Positions 38,605 through 49,490 of a DNA stretch of 64,000 bases are shown here, in pieces. A program made the translations under genes and the position numbers. The stretch comes from Saprospiraceae bacterium (GTDB taxonomy: Bacteria > Bacteroidota > Bacteroidia > Chitinophagales > Saprospiraceae). Each line of letters begins with the position of its first letter. The stretch's first letter is position 1. Where the stretch lies: positions 131,422 to 195,421 of the forward strand of contig JADKEB010000013.1 of assembly GCA_016718205.1 (NCBI GenBank), in the 5' to 3' direction. The notes beneath the pieces are model-generated. The model was not told where the DNA came from, did not search any database, and worked only from the letters and a program-made list of their open reading frames with translations.

Positions 38605-38658
38605 CAAAGATATACGAAACATTTCGTATTGTCAATACCTTGTACGAAATAATTCGTA
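38605..38658 (-). promoter_or_regulatory. BlaI operon promoter with two palindromic operators
   Basis: On the minus strand TTG (38635-38633), a 20-bp spacer, TATCTTTG (38612-38605). Operator 1, ATACGAAA-CA-TTTCGTAT (38612-38629), fills the spacer. Operator 2, TACGAAATAATTCGTA (38643-38658), lies just upstream of the -33 element. Centres are 30 bp apart, about three helical turns, so two dimers would bind the same face. Confidence 0.8.
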
Positions 38659-38854
38659 TATTTAAGAAAAATTTAACTGAAGTCATGTATTTTACAACCT
38701 GATGGCAATTACTTGGGAAAAGGAAAGTACATTTTTATCTTATTTGGTTAGAATTTTATGACATTGATTCTAGGTACAATGACTAACGGATATACTATTA
38801 GAAAAAAAAATAAAAAAAATCGTAAAAAAATTTTTATATTACAAAAATGTATAA

Positions 38855-38862
38855 TATATTTG
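38855..38862 (+). promoter_or_regulatory. Putative promoter of the giant surface-protein gene
   Basis: TATATTTG. Transcription would start near 38869, giving a leader of about 375 nt. The leader holds a hairpin at 38920-38947 (arms AATAAATAGGCA-like, symmetric around ATT) that may regulate translation or RNA stability. Confidence 0.4.
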
Positions 38863-38967
38863 CCCCTACAAACCTAAGCAATCTGCGCTTTAAGTGCATT
38901 TTGAGATAATAGAACATCAAATAAATAGGCATTATGCTTATTTATTAATGTATTTAATTATTTCAAA

Positions 38968-39174
38968 ATGAGCGATTTACACTTTTATTCACTTGCTATT
39001 TTAATGTTTTTACTTTTCATAATTTTGAAGGGTAAACTTTCAGCATTTTGTATGCAATGGATCAATAAAATTGAAAAACTAACTCTCGAAGATTATTTAC
39101 TACTTTTCTCAAATAGGCACAATTCAATCACACTTAAAATATTATTCTATGTTTCTCAGGCATCCCTCATATGA
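38968..39174 (+). CDS. Possible small membrane protein in the leader of the giant gene
   Basis: 68 codons: MSDLHFYSLAILMFLLFIILKG... with one strong membrane helix. It lies between the putative promoter and the giant gene. I do not recognise it, and a hydrophobic A/T-rich frame can arise by chance. Confidence 0.25.
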   Translation: MSDLHFYSLAILMFLLFIILKGKLSAFCMQWINKIEKLTLEDYLLLFSNRHNSITLKILFYVSQASLI

Positions 39175-39244
39175 AAGCGTTAAATTTCATGGTAAGCCTC
39201 CAGGAGAGGATTTTTATTTATTTAAATCACTTAACCTCAAAGTA

Positions 39245-40924
39245 ATGAAAAGTATTTTACAGACTTTTATAATGTTGCTCTTCCTTACTGGAGCACAAAA
39301 CCTTTGGAGTCAGTGTAGTATCACATCTGATACAGCAAGTGTTGTCTCTTGTCAAAATCAAGGCACAGACTCGCCGTCAGATGATGCTATCCAATTCAAT
39401 CTAAATGTAGCTGCTACTTCGGGTAGTTCACAGGGTTTTTGGATAGATGTGAATAATGGTACTACGGTGACACCACAAGAAGGGACGTATGGGTCGGCAT
39501 TTGCTGTCGTGCTGGGCAACGGCTCTGCAGGGAGCGGTCTAAGCTACACCCTTACGATCACAGACAAAACAGATTTGTCATGTCAACGAACAGTGGTAGT
39601 TGGTCCTCAGGCTAGTTGTAGCGCGGGATGTTCTACACCTGTCCAATTTATTTGTGATACACCGGGAAATCCGGGACCACAGACCATAACGCTTACTGCA
39701 CCAGGTGGACTTTCCAATGTGCAATGGTTCAATGAAACCAATGTCAATGTCGGGTCGGGACAATTAGTCGTCTCTACTACAACACCTGGAATGTCAGACG
39801 GATCAGAAATTTTTAGATACGAAGCCACAGATGGATCAGGTTGTCTGGTTAGCCTGTGTTGCCCTATTACGGTACAGACACAAGATTGCGGATATCTGGA
39901 TTTGGCCCTGATAAAACAAAAGAGTGACAATTTGCCTGTGAGTATAGGACAAACCATTACTTTCAATATTCAGGTGTGCAATCAGGGTACAAACCCTGCA
40001 ACAAGTGTGAGTTTAATTGACTATGTGCCATCGGGTTTTACGTTTACGGCCAACAATGGTTGGATGGCATCAGGATCTAATGCAGTCAGAACACTTACCC
40101 CTGGTCTTGGTTTACCTGCAGGTGGCTTGCCAGTAGGATCGTGTGTGACGATTGCTATAGACTTGGTAGTAAACAATACTGTAAATCCAACAAACGTACT
40201 CAATATAGCAGAGATTACTGCCGGGTCGGATTCTAGAGGTCGGACTAATGATGTCGATAGTACTCCGGACACCAATCCTTCTAATGACCCGGGTGGGGCA
40301 GTAGGAACGGCAAGTGATAACGTACTCACGGGTAATGGAACAGGAGCACCATTGGGAACTGATCCAGTAACTGATGAGGATGATCAAGATCCGGCCACAG
40401 TGCGAATAGTGGACTTAGCTTTGATCAAAGAGATCATCACTCCTGGCCCTTATACGTATGGGCAAGCTATAACATTCAGAATAACAGTTGCAAACCAGGG
40501 AAACGAGACAGCTACCAATATAGTAGTGTCTGATTATGTTCCTGCAGGATATACATTTGCATCCAACAATGGATGGGCTGGTTCAGCACCTTTGATCACA
40601 AGAACGGTACCTGGTCCTTTGGCACCTGGTGCAAGTACTACTGTTGATCTTGTGCTGACGTTGCAAGCAAGTGCAGCAGCCAATGCGTGGTTGAATGTAG
40701 CTGAAATCAGTTCATTTACGGATGTAGGAGGAAATGCCATTGGTCAGTTTGATATAGATAGTGATCCTGACCAAAGTCCAAATAATGATGCGGGAGGAGC
40801 ACCAAATACTCCTGCTGATAATCATTTAAATGGTAATGGTACTGGGACAGCTGGAGATGGTGTAGCTGCTACAGATGAGGATGATCAGGACCCTGCATTG
40901 GTAAATGTCTTCTTTTTGATTTAG
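39245..40924 (+). CDS. Giant DUF11/SdrD T9SS surface protein, first frame segment
   Basis: 559 residues from MKSILQTFIMLLFLTGAQN; the ATG at 39245 gives a clean signal peptide cut near WSQC. An Ig-like/Cys-rich region (to about residue 215) is followed by DUF11-type units 1 and 2 (DLALIKQKSDN, DLALIKEIITPG), each about 165 residues and each ending in an acidic linker with DVDSTPDTNPSND and DEDDQDP. The frame ends in VNVFFLI and a stop. The next unit (DLALTKVLN) follows at once in another frame, so this is one gene with the two segments below (total about 4,080 residues). Confidence 0.8.
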   Translation: MKSILQTFIMLLFLTGAQNLWSQCSITSDTASVVSCQNQGTDSPSDDAIQFNLNVAATSGSSQGFWIDVNNGTTVTPQEGTYGSAFAVVLGNGSAGSGLSYTLTITDKTDLSCQRTVVVGPQASCSAGCSTPVQFICDTPGNPGPQTITLTAPGGLSNVQWFNETNVNVGSGQLVVSTTTPGMSDGSEIFRYEATDGSGCLVSLCCPITVQTQDCGYLDLALIKQKSDNLPVSIGQTITFNIQVCNQGTNPATSVSLIDYVPSGFTFTANNGWMASGSNAVRTLTPGLGLPAGGLPVGSCVTIAIDLVVNNTVNPTNVLNIAEITAGSDSRGRTNDVDSTPDTNPSNDPGGAVGTASDNVLTGNGTGAPLGTDPVTDEDDQDPATVRIVDLALIKEIITPGPYTYGQAITFRITVANQGNETATNIVVSDYVPAGYTFASNNGWAGSAPLITRTVPGPLAPGASTTVDLVLTLQASAAANAWLNVAEISSFTDVGGNAIGQFDIDSDPDQSPNNDAGGAPNTPADNHLNGNGTGTAGDGVAATDEDDQDPALVNVFFLI

Positions 40925-43900
40925 CACTGACTAAAGTGTTAAATACAGCAGCTCCATATACTTATGGGCAGACGCACAACTTTACCATAACTGTGTTTAA
41001 TCAAGGAAATGTAACAGCAAGAAATATAGTGTTGAATGACTATATCCCAGCTGGGTATACATTTACTCCAAATAATGGATGGACAGGAAGTGCTCCTACG
41101 ATCACCAGTACTATCGCAGGGCCATTAGCCCCGGGAGCTAGTACTACGGTTACCTTGGATCTGGTATTGACAAGAATAACCACAACAACCACGAATAAAT
41201 CATGGATCAACTATGCTGAAATAGCCTCAGCTCAAGATGGGGCCGGTAATCCAGCCATTGACGCGGATAGTTCACCTGGTAGCAATGGTACAAATGAAAA
41301 TAATATTTTGCCAAATGGCCCAGGGGACAATGATACGGCGAGTACATCTGACACAGGTGTAGGGAGTCAGGACGACCATGACCCGGCAGGCCCAAAAATC
41401 TTTGACTTAGCACTCCGTAAAACCAAATTGACAGCAGGTTCTAGCTTCAGTTATGGTCAGACAGTGATGTATCAGATCGAGGTGTTTAACCAAGGTAATA
41501 TAGCTGCTACTGGTATTCAGATCACTGACTACTTACCTTGTGGGTTAGAGTTTGATGGATCGTCAGCTTCTAACGTAGGTTGGTCAGCATCAGGAAATCT
41601 TGTTACCCGTACTTTTTCAGGTACACTTAATCCTGGTCAAAGCACAACTTTCATGTTGGACTTGATAGTAAGAGAGTGTTACACAGGCAATTTAAATAAT
41701 GCATGGACAAACTATGCAGAAATTTCAAGAGCTGATGACACAGATCCTGCTACTTCAGGTTTACCTACAGATATCGATAGCACTCCGGATGGTACCAATG
41801 GAAATGATCCAGGAGGAGTTCCGGATTTCGGAGGCGTGATCAGTGGAACAGACGACACTATCAATAATGAAAATGGTGACGAGGATGATCATGATCCTGT
41901 AAAGATAGAAGTATTCGACTTAGCTTTAAGAAAAGTATTGACAACCACTGCGCCATATAATTGGGGCCAAGCATTGACTTTCAATGTAGAAGTACATAAC
42001 CAAGGAAATGTTACAGCAACCAATGTCTTAGTAAGTGATTATATTCCTGCAGGATACACCTTTGCAGCCAATAATGGTTGGACAGGTGGCCCATCAGTAG
42101 CTACCAGAACAATAGCTGGACCTATGGCTCCAGGAGCAAGTGTAACTATACCAATAGTATTAACTCTTCAGCAGAATGGAGCGGGAGGTACAGCATGGGA
42201 TAATTATGCAGAAATAACTGCAGCACAAGATGATAGGAGTAACAATAGAAATGATGATGCAGATAGCGAAGCAGACGGTATTCCTGGCAATGATAATCCG
42301 GTAAAACCAGGTGATCCTGACGATGACAACATCTTAGGAGGTGGTCCGAATGCCAATCCTGATGAAGATGAGGATGATCATGATCCAGCAGCTCCGAGAA
42401 TTGTAGATATTGCACTTAGAAAAACAACAGTTACTCCTGGCCCATACAGATATGGTGATGTAGTGAGTTTCAATGTTCAAGTGATCAATCAAGGTAATGT
42501 TGACTTATCTGATATAGATGTTGTTGATTATATTCCTTGTGGATTTGAATATGCGGGTGGTAGTCAAACCTGGACATTGAACGGTACCCAAGCACAGACT
42601 AATCTTGCAGGAGTACTTACAAAAGGAAGTAGTACTACGATAAGAATAGATTTAAGAGTTATTCCTTGTGCAACACCTAATGCATGGTTAAACTATGCTG
42701 AGGTTAGAAATATGGAAGATACTCAAGGAAATAATTTGTCCACGCAGGATATCGATAGTACTCCAAACAATACCAACGGTGATGATAAAGGAGGCGCTCC
42801 TGACAGTCCAAATGATGACTTTGTAGATGGAAACGGCAAAGCAGCAGGAGGAGCACCAGGTGATAATGCAACAGCTACTGATGAAGATGACCATGATCCG
42901 GAACTTATTCAAGTATTTGATCTGGCATTAAGAAAAACTTTATCAACTGCAGGTCCACATACTTATGGACAGCCATTGACTTTCAATATTGAAGTGATCA
43001 ACCAAGGTAATACTACAGCAAGTAATATAGTAGTGAGTGATTACATTCCTGCTGGATACAGCTTCTCTGGAGGAGCCAATCCAACTTGGAGTGGGGCAGC
43101 ACCAACAGTTTCAAGAATCATAGCTGGGCCATTGGCAGCTGGAGCTTCTACTACTATTTCTATAGTGTTGAATCTTGAGATGTCATCAGGTGCTACAGCT
43201 TGGGATAACTTTGCTGAAATTACATCTGCAACAGATGCTATCGGAGGTCCGGTAACTGATGCAGACAGTAGACCAGATAATAATCCAAACAATGATGGTG
43301 GCGGACAAATAGGAAGCCCGGCAGATGATTTTGTTTTAGGTAATGGTACAGGTACACCAGGTGGAAACAATCCACTTACTGACGAAGATGACCATGATGG
43401 AGCAAGACCAAGAATAGTAGATATAGCACTCAGAAAAGTGACTCATCCTTCCACACCTGGCCCGTATAGATATGGTGATGTAGTGAGTTTCAATGTAGAG
43501 TTGACCAATCAAGGAAATGTAACATTATATGACATTGATGTCGTGGATTATATTCCATGTGGTTTTACATACGTGACTGGTAGTCAGCCGTGGACAGTTA
43601 GTGGAATGCAGGCAACAACTATGTGTGCGGGTTCATTAGCTCCGGGACAATCAAAAACGATCAGAATCGACCTAAGAGCTCAAGCATGTGCACAACCTAA
43701 TGCATGGACCAACTATGCTGAGGTAAGAGCAATGGAAGATGAAGCTGGAACAAATATTGGCAATCAGGATATCGATAGTGATCCGGATAGCAATAATACA
43801 AACGATGCAGGCGGGCAGCCTGAAAGTCCTGCAGATGACTTTATAGGTGGAAATGGTACAGGTACACCCGGAGATAGTAATCCTACAACAGATGAGGATG

Positions 43901-46900
43901 ATCACGATCCGGAATTTATTCCAGTATTTGACCTTGCGTTACGTAAGACATTAGTTACTACTGCACCTTATACTTATGGACAACAACATGTGTACAACAT
44001 AGAAGTATTTAACCAAGGAAATGTAAATGCTTACGATATCGTTGTAAATGACTATATACCAGCAGGATATACTTTCAATGGTGCGTTGAATGCTGGATGG
44101 ACCTTAGCTGGAAGTACTGCCACGCGTACAATAGCTGGACCATTGGCTCCAGGGGCAAGTACAACAGTTCAAATATCGTTGACCTATAGTATGACAGCAG
44201 GAGGAGTAAGAGATTGGATTAATTATTCAGAGATTGGATCTGCTGATAATGATCAAAATCTGGCTAATACACCGCCTGTAGATGCAGATAGTAATCCAAA
44301 TAGTAACACACCAACAGAAAATACAGTAACACCAGGCAGCCCTGATGACAACAATATCAATGGAGGTGGACCGGGAGTAGGACAAGATGAGGATGATCAC
44401 GACCCGGCTGGACCAAGTTTCTATGACGTAGCCCTTAGGAAGACTACGACAGCTACTGGACCATTTAGCTACGGCCAGATTGTCAAGTTTGACATCCAAG
44501 TATTGAATCAAGGTAATCTTCCAGTTAGAAATGTAAGAGTAAATGATTATATACCTACAGGTTTTACTGGTTCTGCATTAGGAGCAAATTTTCCAACATG
44601 GACTTTTGGACCTAACAGTGCAACCACTATAATACCGGCGACGTTACAACCAGGCCAAAGTACTTCAGTAAGTATTTATCTTCAAGTACAACCTACAACA
44701 AACTTTGTAACAGGTTGGGATAATTACGCAGAAGTTTATCAATTTGAAGATCTTTCCGGAAATAATGTTGGAAATCAGGATGTAGATAGTGATCCAGATA
44801 CTAATCCGACAAACGATCCAGGAGGACAACCAAATAGCCCTGCGGATAACTTTGTAGATGGTAATGGAACAGGTACACCTGGAGATGGAGCTTCATCAAC
44901 GGATGAAGATGACCATGATCCGGAGCGTATAGAGATTATAGATCTTGCATTAAGAAAAACATTAGTAACAGCAGGTCCATATGCTTACGGCGACTTACTT
45001 CAGTTCAACATTGAGGTATTTAACCAAGGTAATGAGCCAATGCGTAATACACAAATCACAGATTACATCCCAGCAGGATATACATTCAGTGTGGAGATAA
45101 TCCGGGTTGGACAGCAGCAGGAGCCAATGCAACATATATACTTACAGGACCATTAGCTCCAGCAACAAGTCAAATGATCAGTATCAGATTAAGAATTCAG
45201 CAAACAACAGGTGGTGAAAAGCACTGGATCAATTATGCTGAAATCACTGATACATACAACGATGACTTAGCGCCAAGAAACAATTGGGATATCGATAGTA
45301 ATCCAGGTAGTAATGGACCTGCTGAAAATGCAGTTGAGCCGGGATTCCCTGCAGATGACAATATCACAAGTATGGACAAAGGTGGAGAAGAAGATGACCA
45401 TGACCCGGCAGGAATAGAAATCTTTGACTTAGCATTGATGATCGTTGATGATACAGATATACTTGCCAATTATGGAGACAATGTAGTCCATACGATCACT
45501 GTAACTAATCAAGGAAGCATCACTTCCAATGGATTCGATGTAACTGTTCATGTGCCATCAGGCTATACATTCAGTACAGCTAATAATCCAGGATGGGTTA
45601 ATAATGGTAATGGTACAGTGACTTATGTTTCACCAGAAGTTTTAACACCAGGTGAGACAGTCAATTATACATTGAATCTTACGGCAAGACCTACCAAAAC
45701 AGATGTAAATGGCTGGTTAGTATATGCTGAAATCAGCAGAGACAACAGTGTTTATCCAGGAGTAACTCAAGATATCGATAGTAGACCTGACAATAACAGG
45801 ACTAATGATTCCGGAGGAGCAGTAGGCACTACTTCAGACGATGTACTTACCGGAATAGGTAGAGATAGAAACGGAAACATGACCGGAACATTTGGAAGCA
45901 CAACAGCCGCAACAGATGAAGACGATCATGACCCGACTACGATCAGAGTATTTGATATGGCCTTGTACAAGCAATTAGTAACCACTGCGCCATACCAATA
46001 CGGCGATGTACATGAATTTAAAGTATGTGTAGTCAATCAAGGTAATCAGGTGATGCAGAATGTACAGATTACAGATTATTTGCCTACAGGATATACATTC
46101 AGTGCGGCGGGTAATGTAGGTTGGTCAGTATCAGGTAGTAATTTGGTAAGAACCATAGCAGGACCATTAGATTTGTGTGATACAGTGTGTGTAAGTCTAT
46201 TCCTTAACTTTAATCAGACCACAGGAGGTAGAAATCACTGGATCAATTACAGTGAGATCACCAGAATGGAGGACAACACAGGCACCCCAAGAGATGACGT
46301 GGATAGTAGACCAGGCAGTGACGGACCAGATGAAAGGGATGTATATCCAGGTGGTCCAGCTGATGATGATACGACAAGCACTGATGAAGGTGGTGAAGAA
46401 GACGACCACGACCCGGCAGGACCGAAAGTATTCGACTTGGCATTGTTCATGGTCAATAATACGGATATTCTTTCCAGCTATGGAGATAATGTAGTACAAA
46501 CGATCACAGTAACCAATCAAGGTAATATACCAAGTAATGGATTTGATGTAACAGTATTTGTACCTGCGGGCTACACATTCAGTACAAGCAATAATCCAGG
46601 TTGGGTAAATAATGGAAACGGAACAGTAACTTATGTTTCAAGTGCAGTATTGGCACCAGGACAGACGTTACAATATACATTAAATCTTACAGCAGTACCT
46701 ACCAAAGCAGAAGATGGTTGGTTGGTATATGCAGAGATTAGCAGAGATAATAGTGCGGATCCATTGGCAACGGTAGATATAGATAGCCGACCAGATGCCA
46801 TCAGGAACAATGATGCAGGTGGTGCTGTCAATACGCCAAGTGACAATGTAGTTACTGGAGTAGGAGTTGATAAATTTGGAGTTGTAAGAGCGGCATTTAA

Positions 46901-49490
46901 GAGCAATGTTGCAGCTACGGACGAAGACGATCATGACCCTACAGTGATCAGAGTATTTGATATGGCACTATACAAAAAACTCAATACAGCAGGACCATAC
47001 AGATATGGCCAGGTGTTAGACTTCGAAGTTTGTGTAGTCAATCAAGGTAATCAGATAATGACAGATGTAGGTTTGATAGATTACTTACCGGCGGGATTCC
47101 AATATGTGGCTGCAAACAATGCACCAGGAGTTTGGACAGTTTCAGGAAGTAATTTAACGGCAAATGTAGCAGGACCGATTGCAGTGTGTGACACAATATG
47201 TGTGCCATTAAGACTTACAGTCAGACAGACCACAGGTGGTGAGAAAAACTGGATCAATTATTCAGAAATCACCAGTATGGAAGATGAGACAGGCACTCCA
47301 AGACCGGATGTAGATAGTACACCAGGCAGTGACCGTCCAGACGAAAGAGGTGTAGAGCCGGGCGATCCGGATGATAACAAGATCTCTGGAGGTGGACCAA
47401 AGGCAAATCCTGACGAAGATGAGGATGATCACGATCCGGCTGGAGTAGAGATATATGATTTAGCGCAAAGAAAGACAACCACGGCAACAGGACCATTCAG
47501 ATATGGCGATATAGTTAAGTTTACTTACGAAGTGTTCAATCAGGGAAGTATCCAAGCTAGTGGTATAGACATCATTGACTATATACCATGCGGTATGAAA
47601 TATGTAGCAGCATCCAACAATGCATTAGGATGGTCATACAATGCTACTACCGGAAATGCCACTATTACATTACCAGGTTCATTGATACCAGGTGCGAGTA
47701 GAACGATAGACATCTATCTACAAGTACAACCATGTATAGTAGGTAGTACAAAAGCCTGGACAAACATTGGAGAGATCACAGGAGGAGACAGCGATGATCC
47801 AAATGAACCTCCAACGGATATAGATAGTACACCTGATCCTAATCCTAACAATGATCCAGGTGGACAACCGGATACACCAAACGACGATGAGGTGACAGAG
47901 GATCCAAATCTACCTCCAGGAGATGATGAAGATGATCATGATCCGGAAAGATTGGAGATTGTTGACTTAGCATTAAGAAAGAGAATGGTGACAGCAGGAC
48001 CATATAAATATGGTCAAATCATAGACTTTGATATTGATGTATTCAATCAAGGAAACGTGACGATGACAGATATCGAGGTGATCGACTATATTCCAGAAGG
48101 CTTCACTTACGATCCAGCTATTAATGCAGGATGGCAGGGAGCATATCCGGCAGTATTCAGAATCATACCTGGCCCATTAGCGCCAGAGGCAAGTACCACG
48201 GTAAGACTTAGACTGAAGTTAGTACAAACTAATGGTGGTGGTAGAGTGTATACCAATGGAGCAGAGATCACAGGTATGGAAGATGAAGATGGAACACCTA
48301 GAGATAACGATGATGCAGATAGCACACCAGATGGAAATCCTGGCAATGACAATCCAGTCAATCCTGGCGATCCTAATGACGACGTAGTGGATGAAAGTCC
48401 GAACGATCCGAATAGTCCAGGTGACGATGATGAAGATGACAGTGATCCTGCGGGACCTAAAGTCTTTGACCTTGCCCTTAGAAAAGTACAATTGACAGCA
48501 CTACCTAGCTTTAGCTATGGTCAGACAGTACAATTTGGAATATCTATTTTCAACCAAGGAAATACAGATGCTAAGGATATAGTGATTATCGACACACTAC
48601 CATGTGGATTAGAGTATATTGTTACACCTGCAAACACAGCAGCAGGATGGGTATACAATGCAGCCACAAGGGAAGTACGTACCACATATGCCAATGTACT
48701 GGCAGCAGGAGCCAGTGTACAGCTTACTTTAGATAACAGAGTTATACCTTGTTACACTAATGTAGGAAGAGCATGGACAAACTGGGCAGAGATAGGATCA
48801 GCGGATGATAATGATCCAACTACACCTACTCCACCAGTTGACATAGACAGCACACCTGATGGTAATAACAATAATGATCCGGGTGGACAACCGAATACAC
48901 CACAAGATGATGAGATCAATGGTGATCCAAACAATCCTGCAGCACCACAGGATGAGGACGACCACGATCCACATCAGATACAAATATTTGACCTGGCATT
49001 ACGCAAGACTGTTGATAACAGAGGTCCATACATGATCGGTGAGACAGCGACATTCAGAATTAAGGTATTTAATCAAGGTAATGTACCAGCCAGAAATATA
49101 GTAATTAATGACTATATGAGAAGCGGATTTACATTCAATGCAGTGTCAAATGCAGGATGGAGTTTAATTACTGCCCCTACAGCATCGGCTGATGGTTTAT
49201 TGAACTATACAATCTCAAGTACATTAATGCCAGGAGATAGTATAACTATACCATTACTTCTTGTTGTAGCTCTAGACGCTAATCCTGCTGTTAAAGACTG
49301 GTGGAACTATGCAGAAATCAGGTCGTCACAAGATAATGTTGGTAACAACAGAAATGATGATGGAGATAGTGTAGGTAATACGAATTCACCACGTGAAAAC
49401 GAAGTAGAACCTGACGGACCTTGGGATAATGTTATCAATGGCAACGGACCAAATGTAAATCAGGATGAAGATGATCATGACCCGGAAAAG
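39899..49490 (+). repeat. Array of 19 DUF11-type coding repeats
   Basis: I count 19 D(L/I/V/M)A(L/Q) starts, spaced about 480-520 bp. Units 12+13 (from about 45426) and 14+15 (from about 46435) form a two-unit duplication about 1,010 bp apart, sharing ILANYGDNVV/ILSSYGDNVV and NNPGWVNNGNGTVTYVS. The array crosses both frame breaks. Confidence 0.85.
40936..45156 (+). CDS. Giant DUF11/SdrD T9SS surface protein, second frame segment
   Basis: 1406 residues from the first ATG; the true continuation starts near 40913 (FDLALTKVLNTAAPYTYGQ). It holds units 3 to 11. Cysteine-bearing units (DYLPCGLEF, DYIPCGFEY, DYIPCGFTY, each with a second Cys before NAW) alternate with cysteine-free ones (DYIPAGYTF). 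Each linker repeats D.DSxPDxNxxND...GNGTG...TDEDDHDP, a likely calcium-binding spacer. The frame is lost after AGYTFS at 45096, where a single base is missing relative to the unit consensus. Confidence 0.8.
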   Translation: MLNTAAPYTYGQTHNFTITVFNQGNVTARNIVLNDYIPAGYTFTPNNGWTGSAPTITSTIAGPLAPGASTTVTLDLVLTRITTTTTNKSWINYAEIASAQDGAGNPAIDADSSPGSNGTNENNILPNGPGDNDTASTSDTGVGSQDDHDPAGPKIFDLALRKTKLTAGSSFSYGQTVMYQIEVFNQGNIAATGIQITDYLPCGLEFDGSSASNVGWSASGNLVTRTFSGTLNPGQSTTFMLDLIVRECYTGNLNNAWTNYAEISRADDTDPATSGLPTDIDSTPDGTNGNDPGGVPDFGGVISGTDDTINNENGDEDDHDPVKIEVFDLALRKVLTTTAPYNWGQALTFNVEVHNQGNVTATNVLVSDYIPAGYTFAANNGWTGGPSVATRTIAGPMAPGASVTIPIVLTLQQNGAGGTAWDNYAEITAAQDDRSNNRNDDADSEADGIPGNDNPVKPGDPDDDNILGGGPNANPDEDEDDHDPAAPRIVDIALRKTTVTPGPYRYGDVVSFNVQVINQGNVDLSDIDVVDYIPCGFEYAGGSQTWTLNGTQAQTNLAGVLTKGSSTTIRIDLRVIPCATPNAWLNYAEVRNMEDTQGNNLSTQDIDSTPNNTNGDDKGGAPDSPNDDFVDGNGKAAGGAPGDNATATDEDDHDPELIQVFDLALRKTLSTAGPHTYGQPLTFNIEVINQGNTTASNIVVSDYIPAGYSFSGGANPTWSGAAPTVSRIIAGPLAAGASTTISIVLNLEMSSGATAWDNFAEITSATDAIGGPVTDADSRPDNNPNNDGGGQIGSPADDFVLGNGTGTPGGNNPLTDEDDHDGARPRIVDIALRKVTHPSTPGPYRYGDVVSFNVELTNQGNVTLYDIDVVDYIPCGFTYVTGSQPWTVSGMQATTMCAGSLAPGQSKTIRIDLRAQACAQPNAWTNYAEVRAMEDEAGTNIGNQDIDSDPDSNNTNDAGGQPESPADDFIGGNGTGTPGDSNPTTDEDDHDPEFIPVFDLALRKTLVTTAPYTYGQQHVYNIEVFNQGNVNAYDIVVNDYIPAGYTFNGALNAGWTLAGSTATRTIAGPLAPGASTTVQISLTYSMTAGGVRDWINYSEIGSADNDQNLANTPPVDADSNPNSNTPTENTVTPGSPDDNNINGGGPGVGQDEDDHDPAGPSFYDVALRKTTTATGPFSYGQIVKFDIQVLNQGNLPVRNVRVNDYIPTGFTGSALGANFPTWTFGPNSATTIIPATLQPGQSTSVSIYLQVQPTTNFVTGWDNYAEVYQFEDLSGNNVGNQDVDSDPDTNPTNDPGGQPNSPADNFVDGNGTGTPGDGASSTDEDDHDPERIEIIDLALRKTLVTAGPYAYGDLLQFNIEVFNQGNEPMRNTQITDYIPAGYTFSVEIIRVGQQQEPMQHIYLQDH

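Noticed and set aside
40905..40925. Programmed -1 frameshift in the giant gene
   Set aside because: The T-run resembles a slippery site, but the P-site match is imperfect, no downstream structure is evident and a second break lies 4 kb on, so error or decay is simpler.
39899..49490. Regular repeats as a CRISPR array
   Set aside because: The repeats are about 500 bp, coding, and diverged; they are DUF11 protein units.
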